A stretch of 54,335 nt of DNA from Anaerolineales bacterium (GCA_020850595.1 JADZEK010000009.1:1-54335); one strand, 5' to 3'. Numbered from the stretch's first letter, positions 6,492-14,867 are shown. Translations and numbers: made by a program. Notes: a model not told the origin generated them from the sequence alone.

Positions 6492-7415
6492 ATGTCGTGG
6501 AATAACGCGGTGCTTGCTTACATCCACCAGCATCCGCACCTAGCGAACTGGCCCGACTCTCGTGAAGTCTTGGGGTTTTTCGATGCCAAGCTTCGGACCT
6601 TACTTCCGACGGCCCTGCCTGTTCATACCTGTCACGCCGCCCTCGGCGATCCCGCGCTTGCAGTACCACTCGGCGCGGCGTTCACGCTACTGCACATGGC
6701 CGCCTCAGTGCTCGACGATTTTCAAGATCAGGACACTGACAACCCATGGTCGGCCTGGACACTGGACCGCATCCTTAGTTCGACCTTGGCGATGGTCTTT
6801 CTATCCCAGTCCTGTTTGGCGCAGCTCGATACCGGTGAGCGGGTAAAGCGTGAAGTTATCGACGGCTACGCTCAGGGGTGGCTGCTCGCCTCCGTTGGGC
6901 AGAACCGGCCCGTACAGCCAGACGAGTTGGTTGCCAGCTATTGGCGGCATGCCCTGGCTAAAGCAAGTATTGGGTTTGCCGTTGCAGCGTGGAGCGGAGC
7001 CCGCATCGCTACCGAGGAACCAAGGGCGCATCAGGCGGCCAAGGAATTTGGGATGTCGCTTGGCACCTTGCTCCAAATCGCAGACGACATTCAGGACTTC
7101 ATTGCTGCGCCCACGGCCAAATCGCCCAGCGCCCTTAGCGCTTCCTTGCCGGTGATCCTTGCCAGTGAGCGACGAGAGCATTTGGACCACGCCGCATTAG
7201 TTCACCTCATTGGTCAGGAGCATCCGCGCAAGGATTCGGAATGGGCAAAATCCGTCTATGAGCTAGTGCTGAGCCTTGGCGGCCTGTCCAAGACGTTAGA
7301 ACTCGGCAAGGTCTATGAGCAAAAGGCTGTGGCGGCATTGGCGGTGTTTGAACCAGACCGTACCGCGCCCCTGATCGCTTATGCCAGGTCTATCCTCCCT
7401 TCTTTCGACGCTTAA
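6492..7415 (+). CDS. comQ: Polyprenyl synthase family protein, ComQ-like
   Basis: A protein of 307 residues of the trans-isoprenyl diphosphate synthase fold. The first Asp-rich motif is DDFQDQD (D75, D76, D79) and the second is DDIQDF (D198, D199, D202), both intact, so magnesium and diphosphate binding should be preserved. Chain-building synthases use similar motifs. What points to ComQ, the enzyme that transfers a farnesyl or geranyl group to Trp of ComX, is the position between a 68-residue Trp-ending peptide and a ComP-type kinase. No isoprenoid-pathway genes are nearby. It lies 72 bases after comX, behind a hairpin, and overlaps the kinase start by 35 bases. A standalone prenyl diphosphate synthase is the alternative reading but does not explain the neighbours. 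Confidence 0.8.
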   Translation: MSWNNAVLAYIHQHPHLANWPDSREVLGFFDAKLRTLLPTALPVHTCHAALGDPALAVPLGAAFTLLHMAASVLDDFQDQDTDNPWSAWTLDRILSSTLAMVFLSQSCLAQLDTGERVKREVIDGYAQGWLLASVGQNRPVQPDELVASYWRHALAKASIGFAVAAWSGARIATEEPRAHQAAKEFGMSLGTLLQIADDIQDFIAAPTAKSPSALSASLPVILASERREHLDHAALVHLIGQEHPRKDSEWAKSVYELVLSLGGLSKTLELGKVYEQKAVAALAVFEPDRTAPLIAYARSILPSFDA

Positions 7416-9765
7416 GCCTCGACTCCCGCTTTCGCGCTGGCGGGTCTTCGTTGGGCTGTGGGTCGGATGCGTCATCCTGTTCTTCGCATATGAGTATGCC
7501 TTCGTTGTCCCCTACCAGTCGGTCTGGGTCGACTGGCTCCCGGGTGGAACAGCAGTTGTAGCGCGAGACCTGCAACCATCCGCGGACACATCAGCCGAAC
7601 AGCCTTTGGTGCAAGTTGGGGATGTTCTACTCGCCATTGATGGTATCCCCACGAGATACACTGACCTGGCGTTTCGATTTGGTCCGAAAAGCCCTGCGCA
7701 CATCTATGCGTTTAGCCGTGGTCAAGAAGTCTTTTCAGTTTCAATAGCTTCAGGCATCCCTACCCCGCTTGAACTGCTCAATCTTTTGTTACCCGCCCTT
7801 GTCGCCCTGGAAGCCTGGCTGGTTGGCTTTGTCATTGTTCTCATGGCACGTCAGCGAGACCGCGATGCGTGGCACCTGGGTGTTGTTCTCCTCGCATTTA
7901 GTGTCGCGCTTGTGGCAGCGCCAGCCGGCGGAGCAGGCGTTCCAGGGGCACGCCTTGCCTATGGCGTATTATTGCCCGTCGCAAGCGTCGGATATTTCGA
8001 GATGGCTTTCTTGCCGGACCGGGATAGATGGCGATCATCGATTCTCTTCCGGATTCTTTATGCGATAGCCGCATTGCTTGCCGCCGGGATCATTTTTGAG
8101 GTTCTATTTCTCAATCCTGACTCTAGCTGGACATCAGTGCTCGGCGTTCGCCTGGAGGCCCTTTCGTTGGCTCTCCTGGCACTGTCCTTCCTTTCTACGC
8201 CTTTCATTCTGACAGTACGCGCACGGCGACAACAATCAGGCTACTCGCGCCGTCAGGCCGGCCTGCTTCTGCTCGGCACCGGGGTGGCGCTGTTGCCATT
8301 CGTGCTCTTCACAGCCTTGCCGCAAGCAATTACCTCAGCCACGCTCCTGCCCGTCGAGTTGACCTTGCCGTTACTAGGGGCGATCCCGGCCACATATGCG
8401 TACGTCATCTATCGGCATCGCTTCCTGAAGCTAGATTTGTATGCCGGACGAACCCTGTTGCTCCTGGTGGCTGGCCTTATTGTTTCTGTAATCTTCTTCT
8501 CCAGCTTGCGGTTATCGCAAGCCTCCCGGCAGCTCGCATCGATTTCTCCAGTCGTTGGCATGATTTCTGTGCTAGTTGCCGTCGGGGTCGTTAGTCAGGC
8601 AAATTCGCGTCTCAAGCCAGCCATTGATGTCCTGCTCTACGGACCAGACAGGCACTTTAACCGCGCTTTGCAGGTCTTGACCGGAGAGCTAACAGCTAAT
8701 CCGCAGAGCCACACGCTTCACCAGGCTTTAGTGAAGACAGTGCCGGCTATCCTGGAGGTGCGCGACGCTGCCTTGTTCCTCCCCGATCAACAGGGTCAGC
8801 TAGTGCTCGCCGCCAGTACTGGCATGCAGGTGCAGCATGCGGATAGCTGCACAACTATTGACAACATCGAACAGGCGCTGCTCTTCCAGTCAGCACCCGA
8901 GGCCGAGTTGTTCCGGCATTATCCCTGGGCGCGCCTCGCCCTGCCCCTCCGAGGCAATGACGCCACCAGGGGCATACTCGTCCTTGGGGCAAAGGCCGCA
9001 GATGCCCCGTTTGATTTTCAGGAGATCACCTTTGTCGAGCAAGCAGTTGGGGCCTCTGCAATTGCCGTCGAAAACATCCGATTGTTTGAGGCACTGCAAG
9101 AAGTGGCTGAAGACCGCCTACGCGTACGTAGCGCTGAGCGAAGGGAACTGGCCCTTCGCTTACACGATGAGCCGTTGCAGCGAACATACACCTTGGCACA
9201 CGGATTGGAGATAGCCACGGCGGCACTTCCGCAAAATCATCCGGTGCTCGACCTTCTTCGCGCGCAAGTAGAAGAATTGCGGCGGCTCTCCAATGAATTG
9301 CGAGACATATCCGCTGGACTACGACCGCCCATCATGAACCAGGGGCTGTTATTGCCGCTCAAGCAGATCATCCGGACCTTCGAGGAAAAATATCCCGATC
9401 TCAACTTTGAACTGATCCTCGCGTTGGAAGACGAACCCCAGGTCAGTCAACAAGCTGTCGACGCCGCCTATCATGTCGTGACTGAGGCACTAAACAATGT
9501 GATCCGGCACGCTGCGGCAAAGAACGCTCGGGTAACTCTGGAAGCGCTATCTGACGGTATTCGAATTTGCATCACCGACGATGGAGGGGGAACGCCTCTT
9601 TCCACGCTATCGCTTCCCGAGCTGGTTCGTGACCGACACTTCGGCATTGCCGGTATGCATGAGTGGGCCGAAATGGCCAACGGTCGTCTGCGTATGATGG
9701 CTACCAGCCCCACAGGAACCTCTGTAGAGTTGTATCTCCCGTTTGCTGACAACCAGGCGAATTGA
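7381..9765 (+). CDS. comP: Membrane histidine kinase with ComP architecture
   Basis: A protein of 794 residues. Order: TM1 (about 21-41); an extracytoplasmic PDZ-like loop (about 45-130) containing VQVGDVLLAIDGIPTRYTD; a bundle of roughly eight TM helices to about 405; a GAF-like domain (about 425-585); a HisKA_3 dimerisation helix with phospho-acceptor H595 in RLHDEPLQ; and a HATPase domain (N-box EALNNVIRHA, G1 ITDDGGG, GIAGMHEW). Bacillus ComP has the same plan: one TM, a PDZ-like loop with a QGDIILKI-like strand, a TM bundle, and a HisKA_3 kinase. It therefore likely senses the extracellular prenylated peptide and phosphorylates the regulator encoded three genes upstream. The start overlaps comQ, with no clear ribosome site, implying coupling. 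Confidence 0.85.
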   Translation: MPGLSSLLSTLKPRLPLSRWRVFVGLWVGCVILFFAYEYAFVVPYQSVWVDWLPGGTAVVARDLQPSADTSAEQPLVQVGDVLLAIDGIPTRYTDLAFRFGPKSPAHIYAFSRGQEVFSVSIASGIPTPLELLNLLLPALVALEAWLVGFVIVLMARQRDRDAWHLGVVLLAFSVALVAAPAGGAGVPGARLAYGVLLPVASVGYFEMAFLPDRDRWRSSILFRILYAIAALLAAGIIFEVLFLNPDSSWTSVLGVRLEALSLALLALSFLSTPFILTVRARRQQSGYSRRQAGLLLLGTGVALLPFVLFTALPQAITSATLLPVELTLPLLGAIPATYAYVIYRHRFLKLDLYAGRTLLLLVAGLIVSVIFFSSLRLSQASRQLASISPVVGMISVLVAVGVVSQANSRLKPAIDVLLYGPDRHFNRALQVLTGELTANPQSHTLHQALVKTVPAILEVRDAALFLPDQQGQLVLAASTGMQVQHADSCTTIDNIEQALLFQSAPEAELFRHYPWARLALPLRGNDATRGILVLGAKAADAPFDFQEITFVEQAVGASAIAVENIRLFEALQEVAEDRLRVRSAERRELALRLHDEPLQRTYTLAHGLEIATAALPQNHPVLDLLRAQVEELRRLSNELRDISAGLRPPIMNQGLLLPLKQIIRTFEEKYPDLNFELILALEDEPQVSQQAVDAAYHVVTEALNNVIRHAAAKNARVTLEALSDGIRICITDDGGGTPLSTLSLPELVRDRHFGIAGMHEWAEMANGRLRMMATSPTGTSVELYLPFADNQAN

Positions 9766-11078
9766 CGCGCACCAAGGGCAACGCATTGAAGGCTTACGAT
9801 TACCTATCCGATCTACAACAAACTGTTGGCGCGCGGCTGCCCGGTAGCCAGGGCGAGGCCAAAGCAATCGCCTGGCTGCAGCAGCAATGCAAGGCCATTG
9901 GTCTTACGCCTGAGAACGAGCGCTTTGTCTATCAGGCAGATTCCTGGTTAACACGCATACGAAGCGCCGGCCTGGCCTATAGCATGGTGGTCTTGACGTT
10001 GTTATCAGCGCGGCTGAATCCCTGGCTAATCTTGGCCGGCGTGCTAGTGTCGTTTGTTGTTTTTGGGCAACTGTGGCGTCTTCTGGAGCGAGGCACAGCG
10101 AGAGCAGTTGGGCAGAACATTCTTGCCGGAATAACGCGGCCGTGGTCCGAAATCGTCGCGCAACCAGCTCAGCGCGTGGTCTTTCTTTGCGCCCACTATG
10201 ACACAGCACCGAGTGTCCCAGCATGGCGCCGGAGCCTCGGGCGATACAACGACTTTGCAGCCGGATTTGCCTTTCTGGGGGTGTTGATCCTGGTAGCTTA
10301 CAGCTTGGTCGCCGGCAGCCTGTCAGTTATCACCGCAACGGCAAGGCTTGCCGAAAGTTTGCGCTTCATTTGGCAGTCATTTGGTGCCTGGCTGGTACTT
10401 GCACTCGGATTACCGGGGGCGGTCATCGTCATGCTTTCGCTCCTCACCTATCGGTCTGGCGGCAAGCTCTCAGAGAATCCGGGGGCCGATGACAATGGCT
10501 CGGGCGTCGCGGTAGTGCTTGAGCTAGCCAACAAACTTAAGCAGCACTCGACAACTGGGGTGGACCTAGCCGTGGCATTCTGGGCGGCTGAGGAAACCGG
10601 TCTGTGGGGATCAGAGGCTTTTGTCGAAAAGTACCAGCACCGCTTGGATCGTGAGAAGACCCTGATCATCAATGTGGACACAGTTGGTCGCGGCCAGTGT
10701 CTCATGGCGGTATCCGGTGAGGGGGTGTTGCGCCGGCGCGCAGTAGATGGGTCCGTCCTTCTGCAATGGGAGCAGGCCTGCCAGCAAGTCGGTACCAGCA
10801 CGATTCGCGAATGGCTCACGCCGCTGGCCGGATCCAGCGATCACGCCGCTTGGCTCAATTCCGGCTTCAATCGCGCCCTTTCCGTGGGCCGCGGCAATCT
10901 CGTCCCTATCGCTCCACCCATTCGCCTTCTAAATCGTCTTCTGGGCATCCCAACCGGCGCGACGCAGACGGATATCAGCCACGTCCACTCACCCAGTGAT
11001 AGCCTGACAAACATTCGCCCCGAATGCCTGGACGAGACCACCGACGGCATTCGTACCTTTCTCGACCTGCAAGTGTAG
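9762..11078 (+). CDS. Membrane-embedded M28-family zinc peptidase
   Basis: A protein of 438 residues starting at a TTG that overlaps the comP stop (TTGA). M28 zinc ligands are visible: H145 in CAHYDT, D243/D244 in GADDNGSG, EE in AAEETGLWGS, D in NVDTVG, and the late His in HVHSPSDS. The fold is interrupted. One hydrophobic hairpin lies near residues 65-105, and two more TM helices sit between the HYD and GADDN motifs (about 165-235). This would place the active site at a membrane face. M28 enzymes are aminopeptidases or carboxypeptidases. Because it is coupled to the pheromone genes, trimming the prenylated peptide after export, or degrading it, is a reasonable inference. No such gene is in the Bacillus locus. 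Confidence 0.8.
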   Translation: MTRTKGNALKAYDYLSDLQQTVGARLPGSQGEAKAIAWLQQQCKAIGLTPENERFVYQADSWLTRIRSAGLAYSMVVLTLLSARLNPWLILAGVLVSFVVFGQLWRLLERGTARAVGQNILAGITRPWSEIVAQPAQRVVFLCAHYDTAPSVPAWRRSLGRYNDFAAGFAFLGVLILVAYSLVAGSLSVITATARLAESLRFIWQSFGAWLVLALGLPGAVIVMLSLLTYRSGGKLSENPGADDNGSGVAVVLELANKLKQHSTTGVDLAVAFWAAEETGLWGSEAFVEKYQHRLDREKTLIINVDTVGRGQCLMAVSGEGVLRRRAVDGSVLLQWEQACQQVGTSTIREWLTPLAGSSDHAAWLNSGFNRALSVGRGNLVPIAPPIRLLNRLLGIPTGATQTDISHVHSPSDSLTNIRPECLDETTDGIRTFLDLQV

Positions 11079-11119
11079 GTTCTCGGATCAAGCCATTGGG
11101 AAAGAGCTGTGAAAGCCCT

Positions 11120-12208
11120 ATGTTTAGAGCCGGGATTTATATAGAGACTCCAGCTACGGAGTTCCTTGATTGGCTCGAAGAGTGGACAAAACGCGATCAG
11201 AGTACAGAATCCGCTGTCAGCCCCTGCCACGTCACCGTGGGCACAATCCAACAGAGAATGTTGCTTTCTCAAAAGCGGGTTATCGAAATTCTGGGCACCT
11301 TACGTAGTGAGATTAACGGGGCCGAGGAAATGCCGTTTGAGGTATCCTTTCACATCCTCCCAGTCGGTCTGGGTAATAGCGTTGAAGTGGTTGGCGTCAG
11401 TGACACTCAGGAGCTAATTCCTTACATCGTTGAGCTTGCTTCGGCGGTAGGTAAGCGCTGGCCTCACGCTTCTCCCATGGCCTGGTTTGGAGAGCCGGCA
11501 TGCCGGCCTGTCGAACTGTGTGCCATAAGCATTCCGACTACCATCCCTGCCATCGAGAGACACCTGAGTGAGTTTGCTGCTGGATTTGTCTCATCCGAAA
11601 TTCGCTCCGTGTCATTCGTCCAGACGCTGCACCTGTTGGCCAGTGGACCTGAGCCAATACATTCCAATTTCCGCGAGGCGAACTGGACATTTCATTTGTC
11701 TCTCCAAAGCGCCGGTGACTGGCAGGGCATTGACCTCATACCGTTGACTTGCCTGATTTCCCGCCCATTTACTGGGCAGCCCTTGAAATTGACACTTAGG
11801 TGTCAGGGCTTCATCTATAAGGAAATAAGGTCCTTTGTGGCAGCCCTCCTCGCCCAATGCCGGGCACGCTGGGATGACACCCAGGTGTTACATCTTCTAC
11901 CGAAATATGACACGCTTACTGAATTGTCCACCAAGAGACCACGGTCGAACCGCACACAGGTTGTCCGAACGCGTTGGACGGTTTCCGACCAGCCCTGGAA
12001 TATGATCCCCGACTACAAATGGGATCGCGAAGCGCTAAGACTATGGTGGATGAATCACTCCTCCGCTGAGATCGGTCAAGCCCTTTTTGTCGCATCCAAG
12101 ACCATCCGGAATAGACTATGTCAGATTCGGAAGACCTTCGGAGGTGAAATCGTACCCAAAGGATATCAGCCGCGCAGGAGAGGTGACACCGGCGGGACGT
12201 CGGGATAG
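11120..12208 (+). CDS. Unknown protein with C-terminal helix-turn-helix, end of the quorum operon
   Basis: A protein of 362 residues from the ATG at 11120 (MFRAGIYIETPA). The longer frame to 11024 overlaps the peptidase and is less likely. No family is recognised. Two HxT/S motifs, CHVTVG (H37) and FHLSLQ (H192), recall 2H phosphoesterases, but the 155-residue spacing is longer than usual, so this is speculative. The last quarter holds a convincing helix-turn-helix, NHSSAEIGQALFVASKTIRNRL. The gene is 41 bases after the peptidase and is followed by a terminator, so it probably belongs to the rightward operon. Its coding sequence contains two copies of the operator palindrome found in the promoter region. 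It may be a DNA-binding effector of the system. Confidence 0.65.
   Translation: MFRAGIYIETPATEFLDWLEEWTKRDQSTESAVSPCHVTVGTIQQRMLLSQKRVIEILGTLRSEINGAEEMPFEVSFHILPVGLGNSVEVVGVSDTQELIPYIVELASAVGKRWPHASPMAWFGEPACRPVELCAISIPTTIPAIERHLSEFAAGFVSSEIRSVSFVQTLHLLASGPEPIHSNFREANWTFHLSLQSAGDWQGIDLIPLTCLISRPFTGQPLKLTLRCQGFIYKEIRSFVAALLAQCRARWDDTQVLHLLPKYDTLTELSTKRPRSNRTQVVRTRWTVSDQPWNMIPDYKWDREALRLWWMNHSSAEIGQALFVASKTIRNRLCQIRKTFGGEIVPKGYQPRRRGDTGGTSG
11790..11805. promoter_or_regulatory. Palindromic operator 4 inside a coding sequence
   Basis: TGACACTTAGGTGTCA, with perfect 6-base arms and a 4-base spacer, the same motif as at 5287-5302. No -10 element is apparent at the spacing seen in the comA promoter on either side. 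Confidence 0.6.
11875..11890. promoter_or_regulatory. Palindromic operator 5 inside a coding sequence (one mismatch)
   Basis: TGACACCCAGGTGTTA, 85 bases (about eight helical turns) after operator 4. One arm base differs from a perfect palindrome. Confidence 0.5.
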
Positions 12209-12238
12209 TGACAGACGAAAGGCCCTTATGCTAATGTG

Positions 12239-12269
12239 ACGGCGTACTCACCAAGTACGCCGTTTTTGT
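12239..12269 (+). terminator. Rho-independent terminator of the quorum operon
   Basis: A perfect 10-base stem ACGGCGTACT/AGTACGCCGT, loop CACCA, then a TTTTTGTT tail. It lies 30 bases after the HTH gene and separates the operon from the recombinase module. Confidence 0.85.
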
Positions 12270-12294
12270 TGTGGCGCCACGGAGACCATAGCCT

Positions 12295-12702
12295 ATGGAG
12301 CCTACCCATATCAAAAATGCCCGCCCCCGCTTGTCACGCCACATTATCGTCAAGGCGCCAGGCTTGCTGCCTATGTTGTACACCCCGGTCGAACTTGCTG
12401 AAGAATTGGATGTTGCAGCCATCACGATCAGGGAGTGGACGAATTGCGGCTTGCCCCACACGCGGGATGAGACTGGCCACATCTGGATTAGCGGCACGGC
12501 CTTCTCCACCTGGGTGACTAACAGTCGTCCAGTCCACAAGGGGCACCGGCTTGCACCCGGACAGGCGTATTGCCTGCGTTGTCGCAAAGCAGTGGAGCTC
12601 AGCGAAGCCACGCGTTCACTCCGCAACAAGCACGTAATACTGAGTGGCATCTGCCCGATTTGCGGGCACAAGATCAATCGCGGCGGTCGCCTTGATCAAT
12701 AG
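12295..12702 (+). CDS. HTH plus zinc-ribbon protein (excisionase-like)
   Basis: A protein of 135 residues. Residues 29-75 form a MerR/excisionase-type winged helix (LYTPVELAEELDVAAITIRE, then RDETGHIWI). The C-terminus is a small zinc ribbon with C93/C96 and C120/C123 (YCLRC, then GICPICGHK), resembling DUF5679-type ribbons. It overlaps the start of the tyrosine recombinase gene, so the two form one unit. Small winged-helix proteins paired with tyrosine recombinases often direct excision, so a recombination directionality role is likely. The zinc ribbon is an unusual addition and could mediate protein contacts. Confidence 0.7.
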   Translation: MEPTHIKNARPRLSRHIIVKAPGLLPMLYTPVELAEELDVAAITIREWTNCGLPHTRDETGHIWISGTAFSTWVTNSRPVHKGHRLAPGQAYCLRCRKAVELSEATRSLRNKHVILSGICPICGHKINRGGRLDQ

Positions 12703-13795
12703 ACAGAACTATATCTGGACAAAGGCACACTTAGCCTATCTCCGCGAGGTGATGCAGCTCGGCAAAAACTCCGTTGGTAGATATTGGTCCTACCTTCGAC
12801 ATGTGTTGCTGTGGGCAGACGAGGCCTCGTTGGCACAGGCTCACAAGTTGCGCCCGACCCTGCCCGATCATCTGATTGCAATCGGAACAGGCGATGGCTT
12901 GGCTCCCCGAGCGGCCACCACGCAAAAGAAAATCGTTCAGAACGCCAAGCGCCTATTTACATGGGCCAAAATGACCTATGCCCGGGAGTTCCGAGAGATG
13001 CCCATGGCCTGGATCGAGACGCTGCGCCCACCGCGCAGTGTCATTGTCTCGCCGGGAGAGCATGTCTTTGTTAGCCTTGATGAAGTCAGACAGATAACCG
13101 CGATGCCCATCCCTACTACCGATCTGGCGGTCTGGCGCGACCAGGCTGCCGCAGCCCTCCTTTTCGTCTCGGGCATGCGGGCCAGCGCACTCGGCTCACT
13201 CCCCTTGGCAGCTGTGGACTTGCCAAGCCGAACGATCAGGCAATGGCCATCACTCGGGGTGCGGACGAAGAACAGTAAGTCAGCGACAACCTACCTCCTG
13301 GAATTACCGGAACTCTTGGCGGTCATTGAGAAATGGGACTCTTTCGTTCGGGAACAGTTGCCGCCTGAGGCAATGTGGTACTCGCCAATCGTCGTCCGTT
13401 GGAGCGATGCGTCCCTTTCCGCTCAACTGGCTGGAGAACAGCGTCATATCGCACTTGCTAGGCGCTTACAGCGACTGTTCACTGCCGCCGGTTTGCAGCC
13501 CAAATCACCACACAAATTCCGCCACGGTCACGCCGTGTGGGCGCTTCAGCACGCACGAACCATGGCGGACTACAAGGCAGTTAGCATGAACCTAATGCAC
13601 GAGGATGTGCGCGTGACGGATGGCATCTACGCGCCGTTATTAGGTTCCGAGGTCCGTGATCGGATCAGTCGCCTTGCTGGTCCTGGCACTTTGAAGCTTG
13701 AAGCGGACAGCGATCTCGAGCGCTTGTTGCGTGGACTTTCAAGGGGCCAAGTCGCCCAGGCACTACATATTCTTGCTAGTGAACTCGCCAGCTAA
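12692..13795 (+). CDS. Tyrosine recombinase/integrase
   Basis: About 367 residues if translation begins at the TTG at 12692, overlapping the preceding stop by 11 bases. The frame is open further up to an ATG at 12644, so the start is unsure. The N-terminal part is a SAM-like core-binding domain (IWTKAHLAYLREV, then YWSYLRHVLLWA). Catalytic residues are visible as Arg in GMRASAL, HxxR in HKFRHGHA, His in NLMHEDVRV, and the nucleophile Tyr in DGIYAPL. The protein is thus probably active. It is coupled to the HTH/zinc-ribbon gene and converges on a second integrase. Having two integrases suggests a composite or nested element. Confidence 0.85.
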   Translation: MINRQNYIWTKAHLAYLREVMQLGKNSVGRYWSYLRHVLLWADEASLAQAHKLRPTLPDHLIAIGTGDGLAPRAATTQKKIVQNAKRLFTWAKMTYAREFREMPMAWIETLRPPRSVIVSPGEHVFVSLDEVRQITAMPIPTTDLAVWRDQAAAALLFVSGMRASALGSLPLAAVDLPSRTIRQWPSLGVRTKNSKSATTYLLELPELLAVIEKWDSFVREQLPPEAMWYSPIVVRWSDASLSAQLAGEQRHIALARRLQRLFTAAGLQPKSPHKFRHGHAVWALQHARTMADYKAVSMNLMHEDVRVTDGIYAPLLGSEVRDRISRLAGPGTLKLEADSDLERLLRGLSRGQVAQALHILASELAS

Positions 13796-13815
13796 TGTCC
13801 ACCGCCTGGAACGCA

Positions 13816-13851
13816 ATGGCCGGGCGCGCCCGCACGAACGTGCCCGGCCAT
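13816..13851. terminator. Hairpin between convergent recombinase genes
   Basis: The perfect 10-base arms ATGGCCGGGC/GCCCGGCCAT enclose 16 bases between the two converging recombinase genes. It has no T-run on either strand, so it may be a bidirectional terminator of reduced strength or an mRNA-protecting stem. Confidence 0.45.
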
Positions 13852-13874
13852 CAAGACATGCTCCGTCGCGCCAG

Positions 13875-14867
13875 TTACAAACGCCAGTTGTCGGCTGGGC
13901 TTGCCTTCCGATGAGCCTGTTCAACATCAATTTGAGCCAGCCGAGCGTAGTGCTGCACCATCTCAAGCGTGCTATGCCCGAGCAGGGATTGCAGCGTGAA
14001 GACATCGCCCCCCGAACGAAGATAGGTGATCGCGAAGGTATGGCGGAACCGGTGCGGATGGCACTTGGCTACACCTGCCTTCTCACCCAGCCGGGCGATC
14101 AGCTGCCGGAGCACATTCTTGTTGAAGCGCCGATTAAGCCGCCCCAAGAACAGCGGTGCCTGTGGATCATCGGCGTCATCGCGTTCAGCCAGGTGCCGCC
14201 ACAAGCTGCGCCGGGCCGCCTTGCCCAGGTAAACCGTCCGTCCCTTGCCGCCTTTAGCGCCGCCCAGTGCCCCATGTTTGATCAGTACCCGCCCGTTCTT
14301 CTGGTCCACATCACCAATCGTCAGCGAACACAGTTCACTGGCCCGCAAACCCGTATCCAGCAGCGTCAAGATGATGGCACGATCCCGGTTCCCTGAGCTC
14401 CGCCGCATGGTGAAAGCCTGACGATGATCAGTCTTTGCCTCGCGGCAATATTCCACTGCCTTCAGCAGCTTTTCGATTTCTTCACGGGCAAAAGGCTCGA
14501 CCGGCGCATCTTCGAACTTAGGAGCCGGTACGGCCGTCATCGGGTTGGGGAAGCCGAACTCTCCGCTCGCCCATCGATAGAAGGCGGACAGTGTGACCCA
14601 GAAGTTGCGGATTGTTTTGGGGGAAAGTGGCTGATCGCCGCCGGTAAGACGGCGTGGCTTGTACTCGGCGCGCAACCAGGCCAGAAAGGCGCGGACTTGT
14701 TGCGTGCTGACGCGGCTCACGTCAATGTCGCCGATGTACTCTTGCCACCGGTCGAGGTGGTCTTGATAGCTTTCGAGGGTGCGGGGGCTGAGGGCTTCGG
14801 CGGCCTTGTATTGCACAAAGCCAGAAACAGCCTGAACAAGCTTCAAGCCCGGTGTGCTACGTTTCAT
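13875..14867 (-). CDS. XerC/D-type tyrosine integrase next to tRNA-fMet
   Basis: A protein of 330 residues. The core-binding domain covers about residues 10-105, and the catalytic domain follows with Arg in GLRASEL (about 179), H272-x-x-R275 (HPHRFRH), H298 (LLGHS) and nucleophile Y307 (VQHYARL). All are present, so it should be active. The upstream gap to the tRNA gene is 91 bases and contains the tRNA terminator. Its position right at the 3' side of a tRNA gene makes it the best candidate for having inserted the element there. Length and motifs are like XerD, but the chromosomal dimer-resolution enzyme would not normally sit at a tRNA gene. Confidence 0.9.
   Translation of the reverse strand: MKRSTPGLKLVQAVSGFVQYKAAEALSPRTLESYQDHLDRWQEYIGDIDVSRVSTQQVRAFLAWLRAEYKPRRLTGGDQPLSPKTIRNFWVTLSAFYRWASGEFGFPNPMTAVPAPKFEDAPVEPFAREEIEKLLKAVEYCREAKTDHRQAFTMRRSSGNRDRAIILTLLDTGLRASELCSLTIGDVDQKNGRVLIKHGALGGAKGGKGRTVYLGKAARRSLWRHLAERDDADDPQAPLFLGRLNRRFNKNVLRQLIARLGEKAGVAKCHPHRFRHTFAITYLRSGGDVFTLQSLLGHSTLEMVQHYARLAQIDVEQAHRKASPADNWRL

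Noticed and set aside
6492..7415. Housekeeping farnesyl/geranylgeranyl diphosphate synthase
   Set aside because: The motifs alone would allow it, but it lies between a small Trp-ending peptide gene and a ComP-type kinase, on a mobile element, with no isoprenoid genes nearby.
13816..13851. Core recombination site between the two recombinases
   Set aside because: It is a simple hairpin between convergent genes without the paired-arm and spacer structure of a Xer or att core, so a terminator or stem is the simpler reading.
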